Positions 1 to 9,672 of a DNA stretch of 64,000 nucleotides are shown piece after piece. The stretch is from Dolichospermum compactum NIES-806. Its GTDB lineage: Bacteria > Cyanobacteriota > Cyanobacteriia > Cyanobacteriales > Nostocaceae. The position numbers were made by a program, and so were the translations under genes. Location: positions 642,533-706,532 of the forward strand of contig NZ_AP018316.1 of the NCBI RefSeq assembly GCF_002368115.1, in the 5' to 3' direction. Under the pieces are notes generated by a model, which was given only the letters and a program-made list of their open reading frames with translations, made no database searches and had not been told where the DNA came from. Positions within the stretch are counted from its first letter, which is position 1. Every line of letters starts with the position of its first letter.

Positions 1-2
1 TT

Positions 3-197
3 ATGTTAAGTAGCGCCCCCGTGCCTACCCCAGTATTAGGGGCAACTTTAGGTCAATTATTATTATCATTATGTTAAGTAGCGCCCCCGTGCCTACCCCA
101 GTATTAGGGGCAACTTTAGGTCAATTATTATTATCATTATGTTAAGTAGCGCCCCCGTGCCTACCCCAGTATTAGGGGCAACTTTAGGTCAATTATA
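3..197. repeat. 68-bp tandem repeat, about 2.9 copies
   Basis: Three near-identical units start at 3, 71 and 139 (period 68). Each begins ATGTTAAGTAGCGCCCCC and contains CCCC-AGTATTA-GGGG, a short hairpin; the last unit is cut at about 197. The array begins at the window edge, so it may continue to the left. No coding potential is seen in it. Confidence 0.9.
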
Positions 198-290
198 GGC
201 TGACATTCTCAAACCATGTAATACTTGTGTACGCTTAGAAACTAAGTACAAGATTGTCTATTTGCCAAAGTTTGAGTGAAAAAACAACTC

Positions 291-1358
291 TTAATTAAAA
301 ATATCACTGACTTGGGACTCAAATTGACAAATCCACTCATAAATTTCAGTTAGGGTCTTTTTGGCATCTCTTTGAGGTTGCCATCCAGTAGCATTCATCA
401 CTTTGCGAGAATCTGTAATAAAGATTGGCACATCACCAATTCTATTTTCGGGAATAGGGGTAATGGGAATTTGATTCTGGGTAATTTCTTGACAAAGCTG
501 AGTTGTTTCGGAGAGTGAAAGGGTGTTATTGACCCCACCTCCAACGTTAAAAGTTTGCCCCTTTAATTCCTCTAGACTACAAATCTGGGTGTCAATCAAG
601 TCTAATAAATCTGCTATGTGTAAAAAGTCTCTCACTTGTTTACCTGTCCCCCCATAACCGATGTATTTTAAAGGTTTTTGGAAGTAGTGAAACGCCATCC
701 ACAAAGCAAACACACCTTGATCTACTTTGCCCATTTGCCAAGGACCAGTTAGGACTCCACAACGATTAATCAGAGTTCTGATTCCATAAGCATCAGCATA
801 TTCAGCAATCAGTAATTCTGAAGCGAGTTTAGTTGAACCGTAGAGAGAGCGGGCTTTATCTAAGGGAAATTCCTCAGAGATACCGTGATTTGATGCCCCT
901 ACTAAAGGCTGTTGTTCTAAGAGTTGAAAACGGGTTTCTGTTTCTGTAAATTCCAAAGCATTGAGGTAAGCAATGGGATAAACCCGACTGGTAGACAGAA
1001 AAATAAAATCTGCTTGAGTTTGTCGTGCTAACTCTAAGCAGTTAATTGTTCCTACCAAATTAGTTTGCAGCACATAACCGGGAGAAGTGTACCCAGCTAA
1101 AACTGAGGGTTCAGCGGAGCATTCTAAAATTAAATCAGGCTGAAGTGCGATGGGATCTAAATCTTCTTGACTTCTAATATCACCATGAACAAACTGAATC
1201 CCTGCTTGTTTAAGTCTGGGTAAATTCAATTCTGAACCTCGTCGCTTTAAGTTATCTAAAGCGGTGATTTTCCAGTCAGGATAGCGTTGGGCAAGTCCTA
1301 AACCCAACGCACTACCTACAAATCCTGCTCCACCTGTAATTAGAATCTGTTTGCTCAT
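291..1358 (-). CDS. NAD-dependent epimerase/dehydratase (extended SDR)
   Basis: A 355-aa extended short-chain dehydrogenase/reductase that probably interconverts a nucleotide sugar for surface polysaccharide. The N-terminal Rossmann motif GGAGFVGS binds NAD(P), and the catalytic pair YGSTK lies near residue 175. Length and layout fit sugar-nucleotide epimerases/dehydratases of the GalE/RfbB type; the exact substrate cannot be read. It is the last gene of a minus-strand cluster (methyltransferase, GtrA-GT2, membrane protein), 19 bp after the membrane-protein gene, which supports a role in glycan building. The start is a clear ATG at 1358. Confidence 0.85.
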   Translation of the reverse strand: MSKQILITGGAGFVGSALGLGLAQRYPDWKITALDNLKRRGSELNLPRLKQAGIQFVHGDIRSQEDLDPIALQPDLILECSAEPSVLAGYTSPGYVLQTNLVGTINCLELARQTQADFIFLSTSRVYPIAYLNALEFTETETRFQLLEQQPLVGASNHGISEEFPLDKARSLYGSTKLASELLIAEYADAYGIRTLINRCGVLTGPWQMGKVDQGVFALWMAFHYFQKPLKYIGYGGTGKQVRDFLHIADLLDLIDTQICSLEELKGQTFNVGGGVNNTLSLSETTQLCQEITQNQIPITPIPENRIGDVPIFITDSRKVMNATGWQPQRDAKKTLTEIYEWICQFESQVSDIFN

Positions 1359-1377
1359 GGGATTTATTTTTTATTAG

Positions 1378-3537
1378 TTAATCAAGTAATTTATTTGATA
1401 GAAAACTTATTTCTATTTTTGGTGCGTACAAAAGAGAGTTGATTGTTTGGAAACTGAATGACTTAACTTTTGCTGGTAATTTTCCTCGAAAGAAAGATAA
1501 AGCTTCATTATCGTCTTTAGGTAGATGACTGACTATAACGCCGGTTTCGGAATTTTCAGGAATAATTCTGTAAGTCTTTTGAGAATTGTCTACATAATCT
1601 ATTTTCATCATTACAGGTGGTGATCTAAAGAGAGTTTTATAAATTTTTCCTAAAAGGGAATATTGAAACTTAACTTTTGCCCTAATTATCTTCCCATTAC
1701 CAACTTCTATAGAATAAGCATTATTCCAAGGAATTGATGATATTTCACCCAAAGAATCTGGCAAACATCGGCTCACCTGACGTTTTTCCAAAAGGACTAT
1801 ATTTGAGAGATCAGGAGTTTTGATAAAATCAGGTACATCAGCAGATAGTTCGTAGTTACAGAAGATATAAGAAAAAGTCTTAGGTTCATCAAAGAAAGGA
1901 TGTCTACCATCAATTGACATGAAATTATAAAAAATATAATCTCTTGGTGATTTTGACATACTATCAAAGTTGAAATTATCGAGAGTCTTTGTATATGCTG
2001 AATAAGATTGGAATATTGGTCTAGGTTTCCAGTTAAGTTGGTTAGCAGGAACTAATGAAATTTCCCAAGGGATGATATCTATTGTTTTGTTATTGACTAA
2101 GTTTTTAACATGATCTGGAAGCTGAACTTCAGCTAGATTACTTCTGGTTTTTTTATCTACTGTCAACTTTAAGTTGTTTATATCAAATAGATGAATAAGA
2201 TTATTTATAGTCTGTTTAGGCATTAATTTTTTGGCTGGATTTCTTAGACTTATATGAGGGAAGGAAATGATTAGGGAGGCGATCAATATATAAGTAAAGA
2301 AATAGTAAGATATTTTTTGATGGCGAAATTTAGAAATTTTCAGAATTAATAATGAAGTAATCAGGGGAACTGTTATGGCAAAAACTACAACATGACCATC
2401 TTGACGAACAAAACCGTGTTTAAACGATAGAAAAAGAACAAACAATAAGGGCAAAGATAAATTTAAATATCCTTCCTTCGTTATCAAAAACATCAGCCAG
2501 ATTATCAGACATAATTCTGATATAGCAAGTGCTACTTCCTTTTTGCTACCAATTGTACTCATTGCGCTAGAATAACCTGATGATATCTCCAAAGAGTTTC
2601 TCAGGTAATCTATTAGAGAAGAATATTCATTAGAGAAGATTGTGTGTAATAGTAACAAAAAGTAGATAACATAAAATACCAACCAAGGTAATAAGAGATT
2701 ATTTCTAAATATATTGAATAACTTAGCTATTTTTCCTTTCGACTCAGATTTATTCTTAATTCGCTTTTGAACTAACGCAACTGATACTCCCATTACCCCT
2801 GCTATCAAAAGATTAATAATTATCTTGTTTAAAGATAATAGATATTGATGTGGCGATAAAAATATGAAAGCTATAGAAATGAATCCTAATCCAGAATTTA
2901 TGATTGCAAAAACATAATTAACTATATCTGTTTTTGATTTGTTTTTAAAAGATTGATAAATATTGGCTAATAAAAATAAGTTAATTAAACCAAATGTATA
3001 AATCCCTAAAGTAAATTTAGTAAGAGCGCAGAAACCTGACACAGATCCCAGCAACAGAAATAGTAACCGAGGATATTTATTGATAAAATTGTCAAAGCTC
3101 AATATGATTAAAAATATAAATAGTATTTGATAATCTGTTGACGATCCTATAAATAATGCTAATAAAATACTTAAACCTATAAATAGCTGCTGAATCCGGT
3201 TTTCTATGGTTACTATTCTCAAGATGGAAACGATAAATAAAAATAAATAAACAAACCAACGAAAAATTGTTATCTGGAAGAAATTTTCGTCGAATGTTGG
3301 ACTACTGATCAAGTATCCTAGTGGACCAAAAGTAAATATAATGTCTTTTCCAAAAATCAATTGTTTTTGGGCTGCTTGGCTAATTGCATAAGCCCAGGAT
3401 GGATCTAATCCAGTTTTTATCGGACTAGGTAGAGGGAGAAAGGCAATAAAAACGTAGATAAATAAGATAAAACTGGGGAACAAAAGTTTCCATCTAATTG
3501 ACTTATCAAATTCTCTTGCTATTGAATGATCATTCAT
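1378..3537 (-). CDS. large multi-spanning membrane protein, polysaccharide cluster
   Basis: A 719-aa protein I cannot assign to a named family. The first about 430 residues carry many hydrophobic segments separated by short charged loops, a layout like GT-C glycosyltransferases or O-antigen polymerase/ligase proteins. The last about 280 residues are soluble and probably outside the membrane. Near residues 40-75 there is a motif GLDPSWAYAISQA followed by FTFGPLGYL, facing the first loop. It sits 14 bp after the GtrA-GT2 fusion gene and 19 bp before the epimerase, so it is probably translated as part of the same operon. A glycan transferase or polymerase role is inference only. Confidence 0.7.
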   Translation of the reverse strand: MNDHSIAREFDKSIRWKLLFPSFILFIYVFIAFLPLPSPIKTGLDPSWAYAISQAAQKQLIFGKDIIFTFGPLGYLISSPTFDENFFQITIFRWFVYLFLFIVSILRIVTIENRIQQLFIGLSILLALFIGSSTDYQILFIFLIILSFDNFINKYPRLLFLLLGSVSGFCALTKFTLGIYTFGLINLFLLANIYQSFKNKSKTDIVNYVFAIINSGLGFISIAFIFLSPHQYLLSLNKIIINLLIAGVMGVSVALVQKRIKNKSESKGKIAKLFNIFRNNLLLPWLVFYVIYFLLLLHTIFSNEYSSLIDYLRNSLEISSGYSSAMSTIGSKKEVALAISELCLIIWLMFLITKEGYLNLSLPLLFVLFLSFKHGFVRQDGHVVVFAITVPLITSLLILKISKFRHQKISYYFFTYILIASLIISFPHISLRNPAKKLMPKQTINNLIHLFDINNLKLTVDKKTRSNLAEVQLPDHVKNLVNNKTIDIIPWEISLVPANQLNWKPRPIFQSYSAYTKTLDNFNFDSMSKSPRDYIFYNFMSIDGRHPFFDEPKTFSYIFCNYELSADVPDFIKTPDLSNIVLLEKRQVSRCLPDSLGEISSIPWNNAYSIEVGNGKIIRAKVKFQYSLLGKIYKTLFRSPPVMMKIDYVDNSQKTYRIIPENSETGVIVSHLPKDDNEALSFFRGKLPAKVKSFSFQTINSLLYAPKIEISFLSNKLLD

Positions 3538-3551
3538 AACATTAACTCCTT

Positions 3552-4859
3552 TTAAATTACCTTGTGTTTTCTATTTACCAACTGAGCCTGATTACGCCGA
3601 TAATCTCCTCTAGAAAGATATTTTTCTAACCAAGCATAAAGAACAATAAACAAGTAGCGGCTACCCATCTCCTTCAGCTTCAGTTTAGATACTCCCGTGG
3701 CGCGGTTTTGCCAAGTGATAGGCATAATTGTGTAAGAATATCCTCTGATAATAGCCTTAAGAGGTATTTCCACTGTTAAATTAAAGTGGTGCGATAGTAG
3801 AGGCGAAATACCCTCAATTACTTCCCGACGATATGCTTTAAAGGCATTGGTTGTATCATTAAACTTCAAGCCAAATAAGATTTGAATAAATAAATTAGCC
3901 AAACGATTCACGAGTAATTTGTGCGTCGGATAATCAATGACTTTACCTCCTTTAATAAACCGAGAACCGAATACACAATCATAGCCTTCTTGCAGCTTAT
4001 AGTAGTAATCAACAATATTTTCTGGTGCATCAGAACTATCTGCCATCACAATGGCTACCGCATCACCTTGAAAATTCTCTAAGCCGCAGCGCACAGCAAA
4101 ACCAAACCCGTTGGGATAATAGTTATTGATATAATGGACTTGACTATTTTCAGAATTTAGCTGCTGCAATAATTCTTCTGTTTGATCACGACTGTTATCA
4201 TTAACAACTAGAATTTCGTAAGCAATCTTTTCTTGTTCTAATATTTTGCTAATGGATTGAATAGTTGGGACAATACAACCTTCTTCGTTATGAGCAGGAA
4301 TGACAATAGAGAAAACTTTAATTCCTGTTAAATTGTCTGATTGAGGGTATTTGGGGTGAGAAGATTTATTCTCTAATCCAGGAGCTAATCCTTCAGGATA
4401 ATAGATTTTTGTAGTAAATTGTGTTGGTGTTTGATCAGATTGAACTGGGGTTTTAAATACTAAGCGATCGCTAATCAAATAGTTGATAATTGCACTTAAT
4501 AATACACCTACTAAGGTATTAATGGCGTAATTAACTCCTAACCTATCTAACAAAGGAAAGAGAATGAAGATCCGAGTAATTACAGCAGCGCCAGCGGAGA
4601 GATGATAAAGGGGAATTTGTCGCCATAATACTTCTCTTATTGTCCAAACACCTCCCGGCCAAACCCAAATCCGGTAGATGAAAAAACTTGCTAACAGAGA
4701 TAATTCAATTGATACTGCATTAGCCACATTGCGTAAAGTAGGGGTGTTAAATCCTAGCCACTCAATCAGACCAAATATCAGCAATAAATTGACAACTGCT
4801 GCGACACCACCACCGATGAGAAACTTAAAAACTTTTTGCCGAAATAGCTTTTTCAACAT
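3552..4859 (-). CDS. GtrA-like membrane domain fused to GT2 glycosyltransferase
   Basis: A 435-aa fusion. Residues 1 to about 135 form a GtrA-like domain with four hydrophobic helices, the family proposed to flip or hold polyprenyl-linked sugars. Residues about 180-400 are a family 2 glycosyltransferase of the DPM1 type: IVIPAHNEEG starts the nucleotide-binding fold, VVNDNSRDQT follows, and VMADSSDAPE carries the metal-binding acidic motif. It most likely makes and presents a polyprenyl-phosphate sugar. GtrA and GT2 are more often separate neighbouring genes, so the fusion couples synthesis and membrane handling. It belongs to the minus-strand polysaccharide cluster. Confidence 0.85.
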   Translation of the reverse strand: MLKKLFRQKVFKFLIGGGVAAVVNLLLIFGLIEWLGFNTPTLRNVANAVSIELSLLASFFIYRIWVWPGGVWTIREVLWRQIPLYHLSAGAAVITRIFILFPLLDRLGVNYAINTLVGVLLSAIINYLISDRLVFKTPVQSDQTPTQFTTKIYYPEGLAPGLENKSSHPKYPQSDNLTGIKVFSIVIPAHNEEGCIVPTIQSISKILEQEKIAYEILVVNDNSRDQTEELLQQLNSENSQVHYINNYYPNGFGFAVRCGLENFQGDAVAIVMADSSDAPENIVDYYYKLQEGYDCVFGSRFIKGGKVIDYPTHKLLVNRLANLFIQILFGLKFNDTTNAFKAYRREVIEGISPLLSHHFNLTVEIPLKAIIRGYSYTIMPITWQNRATGVSKLKLKEMGSRYLFIVLYAWLEKYLSRGDYRRNQAQLVNRKHKVI

Positions 4860-4901
4860 AAATAATAGAAAATTATTAATCTTGCTATAAATATGAACGT
4901 T

Positions 4902-5579
4902 TTACGGGCGCGATGCTTTGACAAATAGTTGTCCTCCCAATAAATTCCATAGCAAAGGAATCTTCAGGTAGATTTTCAGTAGTAAAGTGGAAGAAGGTCT
5001 GCCTTTTGTCGAAAATGGTAAAAAGCGTGGAATCATAATTTCAATAGAAAATCCAACTGCTCGCAAAACTTCCTCTAAAGAAAAGTCAGTGATTGGGAGA
5101 TAGTGATCAATAAAGTCGTAATATTCCCGATAGGAATATTTAAAATTGGGCTGAATAACTAAGAGATTACCACCCGGTTTTAAACGCTCAAAGCAAAAAG
5201 ATAAAACTTGAATTAATTCTTCCTTACTAGGCAAATGCTCAAAAAAATTAGAGACGAAAATAGCATCAAAATAAGCACAAGGTAAAATCTCTGGGTTAAT
5301 TTTATTCAGAATATCAAGCTGCAAGACTTTGACATTTTGATCAGCAAAGTCTTGAGCATCTGGATTCAGATCAATCAAAAACTTTTCTTGGGCTTGAACC
5401 TGATTGATGAATTCACAATAGCCCCCCGCAATGTCTAAAACTCTGCCATTTCTACCAACATGAGCTTGTAGAAATGATTGGATTAAAACTTTCCACAAGT
5501 CATTCTTAGCCCATCGCTGTTTAGAATCAAAGCGATTAGCATATAAAACTTTTAAATATTCCGCTTGATCTTGCTTCAT
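4902..5579 (-). CDS. class I SAM-dependent methyltransferase
   Basis: A 225-aa class I methyltransferase. Motif I, VLDIAGGYCEF (about residues 47-57), binds S-adenosylmethionine; FDAIFVSNFFEHL and RLKPGGNLLVIQPN are the usual post-motifs of the Methyltransf_11/23 group. The substrate is not readable from sequence, but its place between two nucleotide-sugar epimerases and a glycosyltransferase suggests it methylates a sugar or lipid-linked glycan. It lies 48 bp after the upstream epimerase gene on the same strand. Confidence 0.82.
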   Translation of the reverse strand: MKQDQAEYLKVLYANRFDSKQRWAKNDLWKVLIQSFLQAHVGRNGRVLDIAGGYCEFINQVQAQEKFLIDLNPDAQDFADQNVKVLQLDILNKINPEILPCAYFDAIFVSNFFEHLPSKEELIQVLSFCFERLKPGGNLLVIQPNFKYSYREYYDFIDHYLPITDFSLEEVLRAVGFSIEIMIPRFLPFSTKGRPSSTLLLKIYLKIPLLWNLLGGQLFVKASRP

Positions 5580-5627
5580 TTTTAGAAAAAGATAAGAATG
5601 GGTTCTCTGAAATTTTCACTTCTGACT

Positions 5628-6692
5628 TTACGCCCATCGGCTGATATTTTCGGTAAAAATTTCTTTCAAAATATCTGTCACTGTATAGGTTAAATCCCAG
5701 TTAGGATAGTGATTTTTGAATTTCTGAACATCACTAATCCACCAAATATGATCGCCAATTCGATTGGATTCTTCATAGCTCCAGGTTAACTTTTTATCAG
5801 CGATAAGTTCACAATGCCCAATGGCTTCTAACATTGAGCAATTACTAAAACGACTACCGCCAATATTATAAACTTCAGCTACACGGGGAGCTTGATAAAA
5901 GTGGTAGAAAGCATTAACTAAATCATAACTGTGGATGTTATCACGAACTTGTTTACCCTGATAGCCATATACTTGGTAAGGCTGCCCAGTCATGGTACAT
6001 TTCATCAAGTAAGATAAAAAGCCATGGAGTTTAGTCCCAGAGTGACCAGGACCAGTTAAACATCCTCCCCGAAAACAAGCTGTTTTTATGCTAAAATAAC
6101 GCCCGTATTCCTGGACTAAGATATCTGCCGCTACTTTAGAAGCTCCAAATAGCGAATGTTTGCAGTTATCAATACTCATGCTTTCATCAATACCCTGGTT
6201 GTAGGGATGTGTCTCTGCAATTTCCCAGCGCAGTTCTTGTTCAACCAGTGGCAATAAATTGGGAGTATCACCATAAACTTTATTCGTAGAGCAAAAGATA
6301 AATACGGCTTCTGGACAATATTGACGGGTATTCTCTAATAACACCAATGTACCATTGGCATTAACTGTAAAATCAGTGTAAGGGTCTTTAGCCGCCCAAT
6401 CGTGGGAAGGTTGAGCCGCAGTATGAATAATCAGACTTATATCTTGACTATAGGTTTGAAATATTTGAGAGATGGCCTCGTGATCACGAATATCAACATT
6501 ATGGTGGATATATTTATCACCATAATCTTGTAACAGGCGATCGCGGTTCCATTCTGTTGACGCATCCTCACCAAAAAAAACCTGTCGCATATTGTTGTCA
6601 ATGCCAACAACTGTAAAACCGCGATCGGCAAAAAACCTGACTGATTCAGAACCAATTAGTCCAGCAGCCCCTGTTACCAAAATAATGCTCAT
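5628..6692 (-). CDS. CDP-paratose/tyvelose 2-epimerase-like SDR
   Basis: A 354-aa extended SDR. GAAGLIGS at residues 8-15 binds NAD, and the stretch GIDNNMRQVFFGEDAST (about 30-46) is characteristic of the CDP-tyvelose/paratose 2-epimerase group. The usual YxxxK catalytic motif reads FGASK here, a Tyr-to-Phe change that I believe occurs in this subgroup; another residue would have to serve, or activity is altered. It is the first gene of the minus-strand polysaccharide cluster and is probably co-transcribed with the methyltransferase 48 bp downstream. The exact nucleotide sugar is unknown. Confidence 0.8.
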   Translation of the reverse strand: MSIILVTGAAGLIGSESVRFFADRGFTVVGIDNNMRQVFFGEDASTEWNRDRLLQDYGDKYIHHNVDIRDHEAISQIFQTYSQDISLIIHTAAQPSHDWAAKDPYTDFTVNANGTLVLLENTRQYCPEAVFIFCSTNKVYGDTPNLLPLVEQELRWEIAETHPYNQGIDESMSIDNCKHSLFGASKVAADILVQEYGRYFSIKTACFRGGCLTGPGHSGTKLHGFLSYLMKCTMTGQPYQVYGYQGKQVRDNIHSYDLVNAFYHFYQAPRVAEVYNIGGSRFSNCSMLEAIGHCELIADKKLTWSYEESNRIGDHIWWISDVQKFKNHYPNWDLTYTVTDILKEIFTENISRWA

Positions 6693-6826
6693 ACAAACTA
6701 ATTTGGATGGTAGTAACTCAAAAGTAGTCTTTACTATACAAAGATATTAAAGATAGTACCATGTAGCATACTTATAGTCAAGTCATAGTATATTAATGTT
6801 TACAAATAAAATCCCTAACAAGCACA

Positions 6827-6849
6827 TAGGGTGAGCAATGCCCACCCTA
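6827..6849. repeat. hairpin repeat just after glgB
   Basis: TAGGGTGAGC, a 3-base loop AAT, then GCCCACCCTA: a 10-bp stem with one mismatch. It begins 6 bp beyond the glgB stop. It is one of the interspersed hairpin repeats of this genome and could protect or end the glgB transcript, although no T-run follows. Confidence 0.6.
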
Positions 6850-6854
6850 CAGGA

Positions 6855-9146
6855 TTATTCCATCACCTGTGCGGATTTCTGTTTATCCAACTTGAGCATC
6901 AACACACCCAAAGGAGGTAAACACAAATCTAAGGAATAAGGACGATTATGCAAAGACCAATCATCAGTCCACTTACCACCTAAATTGCCCATATTACTAC
7001 CGCCATACTGACGAGCATCACTATTAAACAACTCAGTATAAAAGCCTTTTTCAGGCACACCAATCCGGTAATGAGAATGGGGTTGAGGTGTAAAGTTACA
7101 AACCACGATAATAAACTCATCAGAGTTTTTATCACGACGGACAAAAGAAACTACACTATGACGGTTATCAGTACAATCAATCCACTCAAACCCAGCTTGA
7201 TCAAAATCTTGAGTATATAAAGCTGGTTGAGAACGGTAAAAATGGTTAAGAGACTGGAAAAAATCCTTTAACTGTCGGTGTGGTTCATACTGTAATAGAT
7301 GCCACTCCAAATCAGCCCAAGCATTCCACTCACTCCACTGGCCAAATTCCATGCTCATAAACATGGTTTTCTTGCCAGGATGAGCGAACATATAAGTAAA
7401 CAAACAGCGGATATTAGCTAACTTCTGCCATTCATCACCGGGCATTTTACCAATCATATTACTCTTACCATGGACGATTTCATCGTGGGACAGAGCTAAC
7501 ATGAAGTTCTCGCTGTGGTTATACCACATACTAAAAGTAATATTGTTTTGATGGAACTGGCGAAACCAGGGATCCATGCTGAAGTAATCCAGCATATCGT
7601 GCATCCAGCCCATATTCCACTTTAAGTTAAAGCCCAATCCGCCCGTATAGGTAGGCCAAGATACCATTGGCCAAGATGTGGACTCCTCCGCAATGGAAAG
7701 CACACCAGGATAATAACCAAACAACAAGCTATTAACTTGACGTAGAAAATCTGCCGCTTCTAAATTTTCTCGACCACCGTATTCGTTAGTCAACCATTCT
7801 CCGGCTTTGCGGCAATAATCAAGGTAGAGCATGGAAGCGACCGCATCAACACGAATTCCGTCAATGTGGTATTTATCGAACCAGAATAGGGCATTAGCTA
7901 CCAAGAAATTACGGACTTCATGGCGATTGTAGTTAAATACTAAAGTCCCCCATTCTTTATGTTCACCTTTGCGAGCATCAGAATGTTCATACAAGTGACT
8001 ACCATCAAAGAAGGCTAAACCATGACCATCTTTGGGGAAGTGACCGGGAACCCAATCTACAATGACACCAATACCATTTTTATGGCATTCGTCCACAAAG
8101 TACATGAAGTCTTCGGGTGTACCAAACCGGGATGTAGGAGCATAGTAACCAGTCACTTGATAACCCCAAGAACCATCAAAGGGATGTTCGGCAATGGGTA
8201 ACAGTTCTAAATGGGTATATCCTAATTTCTTGACATAGGGAATGAGTTTATCAGCTAGTTCCCGATAAGTCAGAAACCGCGCACCGGGTTTGAGTTCGGA
8301 AACGACAACTACAGGTTCGGTTTCTCCATTGGGTAATTTGGGAGGTTCAGCACTAGCGGCGTGTAACCAAGAACCTAAATGTACTTCATACACAGAAATG
8401 GGTTGACTCAAGGGGTCACTATGTCGCCGCTTTTCCATCCAGTCTTCGTCATTCCAGGTGTAGGAATTTAAGTCGGTGACAATAGATGCTGTTTTTGGCC
8501 GGGGTTCTTGTTGGAAACCGTAGGGATCAGATTTTTCGTAAATATGTCCTTCAAAATTTTTGATTTCATATTTGTAATGTTCTCCTACACCGATTTCGGG
8601 AATAAATAGTTCCCAAACGCCTGTGTGTCCTTTCCGCATCTGGTGTTTGCGTCCATCCCACAGGTTAAAATCTCCTAACAAGGAAACGTTGCGGGCATTG
8701 GGGGCCCAAACGGCAAAATAAACCCCTTTGACACCATCTACTTCTGTGGTGTGCGCTCCTAATTTTTCGTAAATGCGGTGATGGTTGCCTTCACTAAATA
8801 AATGTAGATCAAATTCTGTTAAGTGGGCAGAACGGAAAGCGTAGGGATCATTAACTACCCGCTCATGTTCCCCTTCTTTAATGCGTAACTGATAATTTTT
8901 CAGTTCTGGGGTTTCAATGGTGCATTCAAAAAAGTGCGGATTATGCACTGTTTCCATTGGGTATTCTTTCCGTTCCTCTGGAACTACTACATAAGCAGCA
9001 CTGGCATTTGGGAGGTAGGCTCGCACAGCCCATACAGTTTTACCATTTTGCTCTATGAGATGAGAACCCAGAATTTCAAAGGGATCGTGATGTTGATTCC
9101 CAACAATGCGATTAACCTGTTCGGGGGCGACTGTGGTTGTGGACAT
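6855..9146 (-). CDS. glgB: 1,4-alpha-glucan branching enzyme
   Basis: A 763-aa GH13 branching enzyme that makes alpha-1,6 branches in glycogen. N-terminal CBM48-type beta domains occupy about residues 1-230, followed by the (beta/alpha)8 catalytic domain. Visible family motifs are DGSWGYQVTGYYAPTSRFG, the nucleophile region IDGIRVDAVASM, the acid/base region IAEES and ALSHDEIVHGK; a C-terminal all-beta domain ends at the stop. Length is normal for cyanobacterial GlgB. It stands alone on the minus strand; glgP at 20.3-22.9 kb is the other glycogen gene in the window. Confidence 0.98.
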   Translation of the reverse strand: MSTTTVAPEQVNRIVGNQHHDPFEILGSHLIEQNGKTVWAVRAYLPNASAAYVVVPEERKEYPMETVHNPHFFECTIETPELKNYQLRIKEGEHERVVNDPYAFRSAHLTEFDLHLFSEGNHHRIYEKLGAHTTEVDGVKGVYFAVWAPNARNVSLLGDFNLWDGRKHQMRKGHTGVWELFIPEIGVGEHYKYEIKNFEGHIYEKSDPYGFQQEPRPKTASIVTDLNSYTWNDEDWMEKRRHSDPLSQPISVYEVHLGSWLHAASAEPPKLPNGETEPVVVVSELKPGARFLTYRELADKLIPYVKKLGYTHLELLPIAEHPFDGSWGYQVTGYYAPTSRFGTPEDFMYFVDECHKNGIGVIVDWVPGHFPKDGHGLAFFDGSHLYEHSDARKGEHKEWGTLVFNYNRHEVRNFLVANALFWFDKYHIDGIRVDAVASMLYLDYCRKAGEWLTNEYGGRENLEAADFLRQVNSLLFGYYPGVLSIAEESTSWPMVSWPTYTGGLGFNLKWNMGWMHDMLDYFSMDPWFRQFHQNNITFSMWYNHSENFMLALSHDEIVHGKSNMIGKMPGDEWQKLANIRCLFTYMFAHPGKKTMFMSMEFGQWSEWNAWADLEWHLLQYEPHRQLKDFFQSLNHFYRSQPALYTQDFDQAGFEWIDCTDNRHSVVSFVRRDKNSDEFIIVVCNFTPQPHSHYRIGVPEKGFYTELFNSDARQYGGSNMGNLGGKWTDDWSLHNRPYSLDLCLPPLGVLMLKLDKQKSAQVME

Positions 9147-9227
9147 GAAGCTACCTATGTGATATATGGGGATTAACTAAATCTACTTTTTAACATCTAT
9201 TCATATTCTCGCATCTTTGTCGCCACT

Positions 9228-9355
9228 GTCAGTTGTCAGTTGTTGGTTGTCAGTTGTTGGTTGTCAGTTGTTGGTTGCAAAAGAATATTTCTCTCCCTGT
9301 TCCCTGTTCCCTGCTCCCTGTTCCCTGCTCCCTGCCCTTTACTCCCTGTTCCCTG
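9228..9355. repeat. heptamer tandem repeats (two families)
   Basis: From 9228 to 9278 runs of TTGTCAG/TTGTTGG, and from 9293 to 9355 runs of TCCCTGT/TCCCTGC. These 7-bp short tandem repeats are typical of heterocystous cyanobacterial genomes and recur at 15.8, 25.4, 33.6, 34.7 and 58.0 kb. They lie between glgB and the small secreted protein gene and do not encode a credible protein. Confidence 0.9.
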
Positions 9356-9356
9356 A

Positions 9357-9671
9357 TTAAATACTTAAAAATGGGAAAAATTGTAATAATGTTTTGCGTA
9401 GTTGCAGCAAGAATATTTTATCGCGGATACCGGAGGCTAAACGTGGTGGTGGACTTATTTGGATTTGTGCTTGCAATTCGGCATATTCTGCGGGCGTGAG
9501 GATTCTACCATCAATGGGCGATCGCGCTGCGAGAATAATCTCTGTTCGCAATATCTCCTCTGGTATATCTGCTTGTGGTGGTAATGCCATCACGACTTTA
9601 CTACTATGATCACTAAACCCGATTAAAATACTAGTAGTAACACTCAAAATAACTAGCAGTATCCGTTTCAT
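9357..9671 (-). CDS. small secreted protein of unknown function
   Basis: A 104-aa protein with a Sec-type signal: positive start MKR, hydrophobic run of about 15 residues, then a small-residue region before VMALPP. The mature part is about 75 residues and contains TPAEYAELQAQIQ and PPRLASGIRDKI, which suggest a short helical domain. I do not recognise a named family. The start codon lies 1 bp after the GST stop codon, so the two are very probably one operon. The stop lies at the edge of the heptamer repeat block. Confidence 0.65.
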   Translation of the reverse strand: MKRILLVILSVTTSILIGFSDHSSKVVMALPPQADIPEEILRTEIILAARSPIDGRILTPAEYAELQAQIQISPPPRLASGIRDKIFLLQLRKTLLQFFPFLSI

Positions 9672-9672
9672 T

